Source: Rhodopirellula islandica
GTDB taxonomy: Bacteria > Planctomycetota > Planctomycetia > Pirellulales > Pirellulaceae
Assembly: GCF_001027925.1 (NCBI RefSeq)
Contig: NZ_LECT01000019.1
Span: 1 to 64,000, forward strand
Length of the DNA stretch: 64,000 nt
Direction of reading: 5' to 3'
Part shown: positions 46,548 through 58,000 of the stretch, piece after piece
Numbering within the stretch: the first letter of the stretch is position 1
Layout: each line of letters opens with the position of its first letter
Position numbers and translations under genes: made by a program
The notes under the pieces: generated by a model
Database searches by the model: none
Seen by the model: only the letters and a program-made list of their open reading frames with translations
Told to the model about the DNA's origin: nothing

Positions 46548-47717
46548 TCAGCCGCCTGAGATCACATCCAAGTAGCGATACCCGCCGCGATTCTGACGTG
46601 CGATTTCTTTCATGAACGAATTCGCGGGCTCCGGGCCCGAGCCGAACTGGATCGCATGGATCACCGTGCCGGCTTGCTCCGCTCTCCGGCGGATGTCCGC
46701 CATCTGTTCCGCGTTCATCGTTTGAATTGACGCATCGGTCAAAAAAAAGATCGCGTCCGGCGCCAATCGCAACGCCATCCGCAATGCCAACTGGTGCTCG
46801 GTGCCGCCGATCGCCACCGTCCGCTGGACAAACGCCTCGGCCAGTTTGCGATTGCCTTCTTCACCCAAAACCAAACCGCTGGACTGCCCATCGGGTGAAA
46901 ACGCCTTGGGGCGATCATTGTAAAAGATGACCTGAAACTGCTGGCGCTCACTCAACGTTTGCAAACTTCGAATCAATTCTTGCTTGGCCGCTCGCAAAGG
47001 CTTTCCACCGGAAGCGGACATGCTCTCGCTGTGGTCGAACACATACACAAACGCGCTGCCGGATCCCGAAACACCAAACACGGAGGTGGTCGTTTGACCA
47101 GCCCCTTCGCCTGCGCGTGTCGTACCGGGAACCAATTCACCGGTGCCCAACTGATCCGCGGTCTTGCCGTCGCCAAACTGCAGCACGCCTTCGACGCCGG
47201 TCCCCTCGGACTCGCCCGCTGCCACACCGCGACGCGTCATCTCGGCAAACAAACCGTCCAAATCCACGGGCGGCACAAAGCCCGCAGGCGGTGCCGACGC
47301 GGGCGAAGCACTCGACTGAGACTGCTCCGCATCGGTCGAATCGACGGACTTGGATCGTTCGTCGACTGGTCGATCCGAGGGGTTTGCGGTCGCGGCGTCA
47401 GACTCTTCCGCTGAATCTTCGGTGACATAAAGCGTTCGGTCCGGCATCCGGTAGGCCATCGCCACACCGACACTGGTCGTCGGCTGGTCGATCGTCCCCG
47501 CCGATCGAGATTGCACCCAGCCAAAAATCGAGCCAATCAAAATCAGGTGAACCAAACAGGAACCAACCAGCGGCCAAGTCGAGACGGTCGGCCGCTGCCA
47601 CGGTGTCTCGACGGCAGGCAGGTTGCCCGGGACACGACTGCCGCGCGGACGATTGGATCCTGGTCCGTCGGAATCCCCGGCGTTCGTGTTCGGTTCGTGA
47701 GGACGTGAGGAAGCCAT
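46548..47717 (-). CDS. Membrane protein with von Willebrand factor A domain
   Basis: 389 residues. A polar, proline-rich N-terminal 48 residues precede one membrane segment (LVGSCLVHLILIGSIFGWVQ, about 50-69). A long low-complexity Ser/Ala/Asp/Pro linker follows, then a VWA domain from about residue 220. The MIDAS motif is DHSESMS, with downstream GGTEHQLAL (threonine) and FLTDASIQTM (aspartate), so metal binding looks intact. VWA proteins of this kind mediate protein contacts in the periplasm. The N-in topology leaves the VWA outside. No MoxR-type ATPase lies nearby, so the partner is unknown. Confidence 0.88.
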   Translation of the reverse strand: MASSRPHEPNTNAGDSDGPGSNRPRGSRVPGNLPAVETPWQRPTVSTWPLVGSCLVHLILIGSIFGWVQSRSAGTIDQPTTSVGVAMAYRMPDRTLYVTEDSAEESDAATANPSDRPVDERSKSVDSTDAEQSQSSASPASAPPAGFVPPVDLDGLFAEMTRRGVAAGESEGTGVEGVLQFGDGKTADQLGTGELVPGTTRAGEGAGQTTTSVFGVSGSGSAFVYVFDHSESMSASGGKPLRAAKQELIRSLQTLSERQQFQVIFYNDRPKAFSPDGQSSGLVLGEEGNRKLAEAFVQRTVAIGGTEHQLALRMALRLAPDAIFFLTDASIQTMNAEQMADIRRRAEQAGTVIHAIQFGSGPEPANSFMKEIARQNRGGYRYLDVISGG

Positions 47718-47858
47718 GGCAGCTCAGGAGCGATTCTTTTCCGTTATTTGTGCCGCTTTGCGCCGTCGTGACCAGACTTTACGCTATGGGGCACGTCGCG
47801 GGAGGAAACCAATTTCCAACGGCGATCATTTTCGTCTGTTTTCCCGGAGATCAGTGTA

Positions 47859-49046
<1,188 letters not shown>

Positions 49047-49080
49047 GGTTTCGTCTTTCCCAAGTCGTTGCAACGTCTCC

Positions 49081-49935
49081 TTGAATCAGCCTCTTCGCCG
49101 AATCGCGTGGATCACCGACCCACACTTTGACCATGCCAAACTGGATGTTTGGCAGTCGTGGACTGCAAAGCTGCTGGACCTGGATCCCGACGCGATTCTG
49201 ATCACGGGCGATTTGTCCGAGGGAGACGATGTTGCCTACCAATTGCGATGCCTGGCCGAAACTCTGAATCGGCCGATTCATTTCGTGCTCGGCAACCATG
49301 ATTTCTACGGCAAATCGATCGCGTCCACGCGGCGTGATCTGATCGCTCTGTGCCGTGACGTTCCACAGCTGACCTACCTCACCGATCACCCTGCCGTGAC
49401 GCTCAACGCATCCACGGTTTTGATCGGTGACGATGGCTGGGGCGATGCGACGGAGGGCGATTACGCAGGCTCCATTGTGCGTCTGAACGACTTCCAACTG
49501 ATCGAAGACTTTCGCACCAGCAACCCGGATAGTTGGCAGTCCTTGCTGAACGCCGAGGGCAGAGCCGCCGCGGACCGGATCGCTGAAAAGCTCCGCAATC
49601 TGCCCGATGAGATCACGCAAGTCTTGATCGCCACGCACGTGCCGCCATTCCGCGAAGCGTGTTGGTACGAAGGCCAAACGACCGACGACAACTGGGCCCC
49701 CTTCTTCGTCTGCGGGCAACTCGGCCGAGTTCTTCGAACCGCGGCCGAACAAGCCCCCAAGCGCAAGCACGTTGTCCTGTGTGGTCATACGCACCACGAC
49801 GGAGTGGCCCAGATGACGGACAACCTCGTCGTCCACACCGGTTTTTCACGCTACGGCAGTCTGGAAATCGAGTCGATGCTCTCGATCGAAGAGGATATCA
49901 TTGAACTCTCACGTCCCACCATTTGCTTCCCATGA
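49081..49935 (+). CDS. Calcineurin-like metallophosphoesterase
   Basis: Binuclear-metal phosphoesterase, 284 residues. The signature order is complete: DPHFDH, GDLSEG, GNHDFYG, ATHVPP and GHTHHD. Only a TTG start at 49081 (LNQPLRRIAWITDPHFDH) gives a sensible N-terminus; the frame continues upstream into metK in another phase. ICC/CpdA-type enzymes cut cyclic nucleotides and others cut diverse phosphates, and the sequence alone does not tell which. It directly follows metK. Confidence 0.88.
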   Translation: MNQPLRRIAWITDPHFDHAKLDVWQSWTAKLLDLDPDAILITGDLSEGDDVAYQLRCLAETLNRPIHFVLGNHDFYGKSIASTRRDLIALCRDVPQLTYLTDHPAVTLNASTVLIGDDGWGDATEGDYAGSIVRLNDFQLIEDFRTSNPDSWQSLLNAEGRAAADRIAEKLRNLPDEITQVLIATHVPPFREACWYEGQTTDDNWAPFFVCGQLGRVLRTAAEQAPKRKHVVLCGHTHHDGVAQMTDNLVVHTGFSRYGSLEIESMLSIEEDIIELSRPTICFP

Positions 49936-50025
49936 CAACGGGCACCAGCGTCCTGTTGGTTTCCAAACGATCTTCCAGCCCCGCGGTCAGCAACGTAGAC
50001 TCAAGCAGCAAATTGTCACCCACTC

Positions 50026-50099
50026 GCCCTCGTAGCTCAGCTGGATAGAGCAGCGCATTCCTAACGCGCAGGTCACAGGTTCAAATCCTGTCGGGGGTA
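50026..50099 (+). tRNA. tRNA-Arg (anticodon CCU)
   Basis: A cloverleaf can be drawn by eye: acceptor GCCCTCG/CGGGGGT (with two G-T pairs), D-arm GCTC...GAGC, anticodon loop TTCCTAA giving anticodon CCU, and T-arm ACAGG TTCAAAT CCTGT. The discriminator base is A50099. CCA is not encoded. The anticodon stem has an A-C mismatch at positions 31-39 (GCGCA with CGCGC). The codon read is AGG. An integrase fragment begins 130 bp downstream on the same strand, as expected for an integration target. Confidence 0.93.
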
Positions 50100-50229
50100 C
50101 TGAAAACAGCCTTGTAAGTCTTTGTCGAATCACCATTTACGGTGTTACCGCCTTTTGGCGTGCGACTCATTTCCACCGAGTTTTAGGTAATCCATACCCA
50201 AAAACTCTTTTTTGAATGAGGAACGCACC

Positions 50230-50724
50230 ATGGGACGCCCCAAAAAGGCAATGCCGGAATACCGGTTCCACGTTTCCGGTCAGGCCGTCGTCACGCTCAG
50301 TGGCAAGACGTTTTACTTGGGTCAGCACAATTCACCGGAGAGCCGCGCGCGTTACCTGTCGCTCTTGCAGACATACAACGAGAACGGACTTCGGATGCCC
50401 GATGATGTCCCGACTCAGCAGAAAGAGACCGTTCTGACCGTGGAGTGTGTCACCGCAGAGTTCCGGGAGTACGCCGAGAAGAAGTACACAAACAACAAGT
50501 CGCACCTGAACCGGATGCTGAACCTCTGCAACCTGCTCGATGATGAGTACGGAAACACGCCTGCGGCAGAGTTCGGACCACGGAAGCTCTCTGCGATACG
50601 TGACCTCTTCGTCGCCTCTGGCAACAGTCGCAGCTACTCCAACTGCCAGACCCGCAACATTGCCTACATCTTCAAGCATGCCGTCAGTCGCGAACTGGTG
50701 CCCGCAACGGTCGGCGAATGCTGA
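50230..50724 (+). pseudogene. Integrase N-terminal fragment (tyrosine recombinase type)
   Basis: 164 residues from ATG 50230 (GAGGA nine bases before). It looks like the DNA-binding N-terminal half of a planctomycete tyrosine recombinase: AVVTLSGKTFYLGQHNSPES, then a SAM-like core-binding region EFREYAEKKYTNNKSHLNRM and GNSRSYSNCQTRNIAYIFKHA. It stops at VPATVGEC, where family members continue to the catalytic domain with the R, H, R and Y residues; none are present. The end overlaps the next open frame as ATGCTGA. I call it a truncated gene; recognition is by pattern only. Confidence 0.72.
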
Positions 50725-51680
50725 TCCGGTCAACCACCAAAAGCTACAACAAACTGATCGCCGAACTAATCCGCGAGCTCGGATCATCGGACCGTGAGAA
50801 GATCGGTGATGCGATCGAGCAGTTCTTGCTTTCGCAGAAAAGTAACAGTCGATATTGGCCTGACGACGGAGAGGTTTTGGAGCAGCTGAAAGTGCTACCG
50901 GGCTATCGACGACTCGGTCGCGGTCGTTTGCGGATGGTGCTGGAAGCTGTCGAAGATCATCTTCGCGGCTGGACCAATGGCAAATCCGGATTAGGCGGCG
51001 AAAGAGTTGCCCGTAGCAAGCTCGCCATTGAACACGTCATGCCGCAAAAGTGGGCCACTCATTGGCCACTTCCAGCGGGACCGCGTGCAGAAGGCGAGAG
51101 AGAAGCGTTGATCCACACGCTTGGCAATTTGACACTACTGACTTCGCGATTGAACTCGAAGGTTTCCAACGGTCCGTGGACTAGCGATGGTGGCAAGCGC
51201 CAAGGTTTGGAAATGCACGACGTATTGGTAATGAACCGGGAATTGCGGAAGGGTTCAGAAACCGAATGGACCGAGTCAACGATTCGTGCTCGGTCGGAGG
51301 AACTTGCCAATCGAATCATCGAAGCCTGGCCAACGCCGGAGGGATACAAGTCAGGCTTTGCCGCCGAAACAGTCCGCCCACGTCACCGTGTCGAATTGAG
51401 CGACTTGGTGAGTGCTGAGTTTCTCAAGCCCGGTGCCAAGTTGGTCCCCCGATCGAAGAAATTTCGCGATCAGGTCGCCGTGGTTCTCTCCGACGGGCGC
51501 ATCGAATGGAATAACCAGTTCTTCTCGAGTCCATCACTTGCTGGCAAGGCGATCACCGGCCGTGTGGCTGTCAATGGTTGGTACTTTTTCCTGGTCGAAG
51601 GCGAGAAAGAGCGCTCGCTGAAAGATTTGCGAATCCGCTATCTCGAAGCCATCTCAGCCGATCCAGAAGACGATGAATAG
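50718..51680 (+). pseudogene. C-terminal part of a GmrSD-like restriction protein (DUF1524 + RAMA)
   Basis: 320 residues in frame from ATG 50718. Residues about 95-155 are a DUF1524 His-Me finger nuclease: KLAIEHVMPQKW, then HTLGNLTLLTSRLNSKVSN. The last 90 residues match a RAMA domain (LVSAEFLKPGAKL, DGRIEWNNQFFSSPSLAGKA, VNGWYFFL). Whole proteins of this kind (GmrSD/type IV restriction) start with a DUF262 domain with its IxxLQR-type motif, and that half is missing. The reading frame begins at the point where the integrase breaks off. It is probably a remnant, although the nuclease motif itself is intact. Confidence 0.75.
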
Positions 51681-52071
51681 AGAGCGGTCTCGGAGTCTCT
51701 CTCTGCATCGCCGGTTTGCGTTAAAGAGACCTGACAGGGTAGGCCAGCAGTTGCATTGGCCTTTGGCGTTAAATCACGGGCACTCGCTGTTCGCGGATAC
51801 CCGAAAAGGCTCCTCGAACCCAACGCTCTCCGGAAAGAGCTTCGGTTTGGTGAACGCTCTAACGCATTGTGTTCAAAGGGGCTACAGTCCGTTGGGTTCG
51901 GCCAAAGGGTTTTGCGGTCGTGACACTCGTGAAATTTGGAACCGTTGGCTAATGGTGGAGTGTTAACCGGAGAACGTTTTGTCTTTTTGTGGGGCTCGGC
52001 GCGTCACTGGTTAGCAGCGGCAAAATGAGCCTCTTGGTTTCTGACCTGACAAACCGGTCCTGAGATTTGGC
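51681..52071. other. Intergenic region before the giant gene
   Basis: 391 bp between a plus-strand remnant and the 3' end of a minus-strand gene. I looked for a repeat of the tRNA-Arg 3' end (GGTTCAAATCCTGTCGGGGG) that would mark the right end of an island and did not see one. No gene or strong hairpin is visible. Confidence 0.5.
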
Positions 52072-55000
52072 CTAATTGATGTCCGCTTCCAACCCAGAAT
52101 CTTCGTCCAGCAGGTTTAGTTCGGAAAAATCGCTTGAGTAGTCTTCCGACATCACTGTGTCGATACTTGCGGCACTCGCCGTTGCGTCGTACGGATCAGA
52201 TTCGAAATGCGTGGTTGGTACGGGGGAAATTTGGGGAGTAAAGATACTGGAATCGCTCCCGCCGAACAGTTCTTCGTCTCGAATCTCGATTGAAGTCTTA
52301 GCCGCTCTGCTGAGGTCGATGTCAAGCGTGACCTCAACGCCAGAGATTGATTCAGGAGAGGCGGAAGGGACTGTGCTTTCACCTTCGGCGAATCGACGTG
52401 CTGACTGACGATTCAACTCATTGATGATCAAGAGCGCATCCAACGCGCTGACTCGGTCGTCGCCGTTCACATCTGCGTAGACCTGATTCGTCCCCCGCAA
52501 TGGCTGCTCGCCGCTTGCGGTAGACGCGTCCATGATATTCAAGCGGTTGATGACACGCAGTGCATCAAGTGCGGAGACACGACCGTCGTAGGTGACGTCG
52601 TATGGCGAATGCGGGTTATGCATTCGCAAGTCCTCGGAGCTGCCGGCGAAGACCGCTGCCGAAGTGAGGCCGCCCATTAGTCGCTGGATCGTTGCTTCGG
52701 GTGACGGGGTTGATGCGAGGAAGTCCCGCTTGGTTGGATTGAGTAAACCACGCTCGCCGAAGTTGTAGTTCAGCGCGACCGCATTGTCCTCCAGAAGGAT
52801 GTTGGAAATCGAATCGTTGGCCAGGGTTCCGTTGCCGGGGATTCCGATTGCGTCAATACCGTCGAGAAAGTCTGAAGGGTGTGTTTGGGTGACGGTGTAG
52901 ACGCCGTCCGGTAGTCCGATGAACGAATAGGTCCCATCGGGTGTTGTGACGGTGGTGCTTGTGACTGGGCCGGTCAGAGTGATCTGAACATTCGGTAAGA
53001 CGAGTTCGGGTGCGTCTCGCTGGCCATTGTTATTGATGTCCAGGTAGACGATCCCGCCGATCGAATTTCGTGATGGCTGAGGACGCAGGAACTCACCGAA
53101 GTTGTATTCCACCGCGCTGTTACGACCATCGACAACGATCGATCGAAAGCCGTCGGGCAGGACTTCGCCACCCTGGCTGCCGAGAGATTCCATGCCATCG
53201 TCGTAGGTTACCGGTTGGACCTGGAACAGGCTGTAGGTTCCTTCGGGAAGATCGCCGAACGAATAGCTACCGAACTGATCCGTCAAAACGGTTCGCGAAA
53301 CCGGTCCCGTCAGTTGGATCTCAACGGCTCGCAAGCCTGGCTCGCTATCGAACTGACCGTTTCGATTGAGATCAATGTAGACACGGCCAGAAATGATGCT
53401 CTGCGAGTTGTTGAGCGGCACCTCCCCGAAGTTGTAGCCAATCGCGACCGTGTTGCCGCCCGAGAGAACCAGTCCAGCGAACTCATCGTTGGCAACGGTT
53501 CCGAGGGCCGGCGTCCCTTGCGATTCGCGTCCATCGTCAAAGCTGCTTGGTTGCGTTTCGCGGACGGTATAGGTGCCATCGGGAAGGCTCGCGAAGCGGT
53601 ACGCCCCCGTGCTATCAGTTACCATCGTTCGGTTTTCCGGGCCAAGCAAATCGATCACGACTCCGCTAATGCCCGACTCTTCACTGTCAAAACTCCCGTT
53701 GTTGTTGGCGTCGAGATACACGAAGCCAGCGATTGAGCTGTTCTGTGCGATCACAGTCTCGCGCTCGCCAAAGTTAAAGTTCCGCGCGTCGATGCCGCCG
53801 GACAAACCCAAGCCAACGAATCGGTCATTCTCGACGGTCCCCAGCAAAGGCTGGCCCTGGGTGTCTTTCCCGTCATCGAAACCAGCGACTTGCGTTTGGA
53901 TGACCGAATACGTTCCGTCGGGAAGCGATTCAAACAGATAGCTTCCGTCGGTGCTAGTCGTGAAGCTGCGATTAACCGGGCCAGTCAGCGAGATGGTAGC
54001 TCCACTGATCGGTACTTCGTCGGGGTCGAATACTCCGTCGTCGTCTTCATCGATATACACGAATCCAGCGATCGAGTTATTCGGTGGCACAACAATCTGG
54101 AACTGGCCGAAGTTGTAGCCGGTCGCTTGGACGTTGTTCCCGGACAGGACAAGGGCTTGGAAACTATCCGGACCGATGGTTCCGAGAACCGGTGTCCCTG
54201 GAGTTTCGATGCCATCGTCAAATCCGGCGGGCTGCGTCTGGGTCACCGTGTAGGTGCCATCCGCCAGCGACGTAAATGCGTAGGAGCCATCGTTGGCGGT
54301 GGTGACCGTTCGATCTGCCGAGCCGGTGAGACGGATGGTGACGCCGCTGATGGGTACTTCGCCGCCATCAAACAAGCCATTCTCATTCGCGTCGACGTAG
54401 ACGAACCCGCTGATCGAATTATTGGGCGCGATCACGATGGGGCGTTCGCCGAAGTTGTACCCGACCGCTTGAACGTCGTTGCCACTCAAAACCAAATCGG
54501 CAAACGTTCCATTTGCGAGCGAACCAAGAAGTGGTGTTCCTTGTGTTTCCTTGCCGTCCTCAAACCCTGGTGGCTGAACATGCTGGATGCGGTAAGTGCC
54601 ATCAGGTAGCGATGTGAACGAGTAGGCACCGTTGGCGTTGGTCGTGACGGTTCTTGATTTTTCACCAGACAGGATGATCGTCACGCCGCTGATGGGCTGT
54701 TCATTGGTGTCAAAGACGCCATCGTCATCGGCATCGACGTAAACGAATCCCGAGATCGAATTGTTGGGCAAGGGGGCGATGGCGAGTTCGCCGAAGTTGT
54801 AGCCGATGGCCTGAACATCATTGCCCGTCAGGACAAGATCGATGAATCGGTCGTTTTCCACGGTTCCGAGCGTCGGCGTGCCCTGCGTGTCCGCCCCGTC
54901 GTTGAATTCGGTTGGCTGGGTCTGTGCCACCGTGTAGGTACCGTCGGGTAGATCCGAGAATCGATACGCCCCGGTGGAGTCGGTTGTCATGGTCCTGGAT

Positions 55001-58000
55001 TCGGTGCCGCTCAATGAAACCAACACGCCTTCGATTGGTAGGTCACCGGAATCAAAGACTCCGTTTTCGTTTGCGTCGACGTAAGCGGTCCCGGCGATCG
55101 AGTTACCAGGGATAAACAGCTCGCCGAAGTTGTAGCCCGTCGCTTGGACGTCATTCCCACTAAGAGTCATGTCGACGAATCGGTCGTTCTCAACGGTTCC
55201 GAGGATCGGTGTTCCCGCTGATTCTTGCCCGTCGTTGAATCCGGCCGGTTGCGTTTGCGTGACGGTGTAGGTTCCGTCGGCCAGAGCGGTGAATTGATAG
55301 ACACCGTTGGATTCCGTCGTGAACGTGCGAGTCGCGTCGCCGGACAGATTGATCTCGACGCCACCGATGGTGGGTTCGCCATTGTCAAAGACGCCGTTGC
55401 TGTTGGCATCGACGTAGACGACTCCACTGATCGAGTTGTTGGGAGCAACCACGATCGGCAATTCGCCGAAGTTATAGCCAGACGCTTCGACGTTATTTCC
55501 GGCCAGAACCAAACTGACGAACTGATCATTCTGGACCGTGCCAAGCACCGGCGTGCCCTGCGTATCCTTGCCGTCGTCGAAACCAGCGGGCTGGGTTTGG
55601 GTGACCGTGTAGGTGCCGTCACTGAGTCCCAGGAACGAATACGAACCGTCCGCGAGCGTGGTCATCGTGCGAGACTCCGACCCAGACAGCTCGACCGTCA
55701 CACCGCTGATCGGCTGTTCGCCGGTATCGAAGAGCCCGTTGTCGTTGGCGTCCAGGTAAACGAACCCGCCGATCGAATTGCCTGGGATTGAATTGGCATC
55801 GAGCACATCGATTTGGACGGTACTTCGGGCGACGCCAAATCCGAGCAAGTCGAACGAGAGCGTAGCGATTGCATCAGTAGGCAAGCCACTCACGTCGACC
55901 GAAACCTCAATCGGCTGAGTCAGATCCAAAACGCCCGGCGATAGAACGTCGCCACTCACCGTGACGCCAGCCCCAGCGAAGAAGCTGCCGTCGGCTTGGA
56001 TATTGAACAGAGCATCCGTGTTGGCAAGATCGGTGATCGGACTGACAAACGCACCCGAATCAAGATGCAAAGCCGCCTCGAAAGCATCGGGAGCCTGATC
56101 GACGCCGTTGTCCTCCAGAAACAGATCATGGACCCGAAACGTGAACGTGCCTCGGTCCGGATCAATCGCGTAATCGCGACTCGCACCTGAGATCAACTGC
56201 GGATGCTCATCCAGCCGAACGGTAGTATCAACAACACTCGCATTGCCCCTGAATTGCCATGTTGTATTTGAGTTCAGAGCCCGAGTATCAGAGGAAAAAA
56301 AGCTCGAGCTAACCGATGGCAGCGCGCTGCTGCTATCATTACCTAGCCAAAGTGAAGAAGCAGTTTCCAACGAAATCACTCTTTCTGAATTGATCAAAGA
56401 CACCCTCAATGCTGGTTGCCGACCCTGAAAAAGCTCAACCGGGAAACTGTGTTCACGAGCATCCGACACCTGCTTGGGCGTAAGCCGACGCGCATTCTCA
56501 ACGCCAGCCACGGTATTTACAAAGCCTATCTCCTCTAGCATCAAGTTGTTATTCGGTAAACCAATGGGGTCAATTTCAGAATCGAAATGCGGGAGACTCA
56601 ATGAATGGCCGAGCTCGTGCGCTAAAGCGAAAAAAAGATCCGGCTCTCGCTGGTTCAAAATCGTGCTCTTTGCTGCTTTTCCAACAATGACATACGGGTC
56701 ACCCGGCGTGGTAAATGCGGGAGTCGTGTTGACGCTATTGATGCTCAAAATGTCACCCACAAAAAAGACATCAACAGTATCACTGTCAGCGTCCACCAAC
56801 TCTCTCACGAATGACTGATACGATTCGCCGAAATCAGGGATCCCAAATTCAAGCATCTCGGAAATCGAATCAGACGCCGTCGCCAATTCAATATTGTCGT
56901 TCGTGAAGACTCCACCTTCAACGTTAACGAAGCGTATGTTTGCTTGCGCCCAGGCAATATTTGCCATCTGCAACTCTTCTAGTATTCTTGCATTGTCGTA
57001 GAACCTACTTGATGGATCTGCGGCACAAGTCTCCGGTGGCACGCTTTCCGAGCAAAATGTAACAGGGCGCACACGAACCTCACGAATCGCCTTTCGATGA
57101 TCTTCTCCAGCCGGCCTACCAACCTCAATCGAGGTCGCAACTTCCTTCCCTAGAGCACTATGGTACATCAGCTGAATTGTGTCACCGAGCTCCACCAAAA
57201 TTGTTTGATCGCCACTCGCCTCGTCGTCCACCCCATTACTTACGAGCCTGAGAACATCACCTCTGTAACGGTTTTCGGAAGTGTACCTCAATGTATAAGA
57301 AGCACTGCTTTTTACTGAGCCATCAGAAACTACCTGCAATAGCACATCAATGGACTCCGAAAAATTGGTTGGATCGAAAACCTCAAGTCGAAAGTTGTCT
57401 GGGTCTGTGGTTAGGGTCTCAAATGCAGTGATGGAGGGTTCTGGCAGATCTGTTGTTGTTACATACTGGCTGACCTTCAGTGCGTCGGCTGCAGTGTTTA
57501 TCAAGTCGTTAGTGCTTGCATTGAGAAAACCTATTGAAATACCGTTTGCGATAACTAGGCCCTCGCCGAGACTACCTTTTGCCCAGAAAGCTAGCTGACC
57601 GCTATCGTTTAGTGAATCGTGGAGAGCGAGTTTGGACACGGCTCCGACACCGTCCAAGGTTTGCCCCACGCTTACTACTCGCTCAACGGCTCGGATATTC
57701 GCGGATGCCAAGTCTGACGTCTGTGCCAATACGTATTCAGCAAGGATCAGGCTTGAGGCGAAGCTTGTTGAGTCGCACGCCAACATGTGACCGGAGAAGC
57801 CGATGAAACCTTCTGCCTGCGCAAAGTTTCGCGGAGAAATGTTCACCTGAGAGTCAATGTCTATCCCAAAGACACTGCCGATGTCTTCAGTCCCATCATT
57901 ATCAAATACACCATTGTCGTTTTTGTCATCCCATGTTTCATTGATGTCAAGGTGACCATCGTTGCTGATTCCAATTACTTTTTTCCATGTCGAGGGACTG

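Noticed and set aside
51681-52071. Second attachment site (copy of the tRNA-Arg 3' end)
   Set aside because: No match to the T-arm and acceptor sequence was found up to the end of the giant gene, so the right end of the former island is lost or elsewhere.
52747-55782. Regularly spaced repeats that might suggest a CRISPR array
   Set aside because: Units are about 337 bp, translate in one frame to an SdrD-B-like domain and have no short spacer structure.
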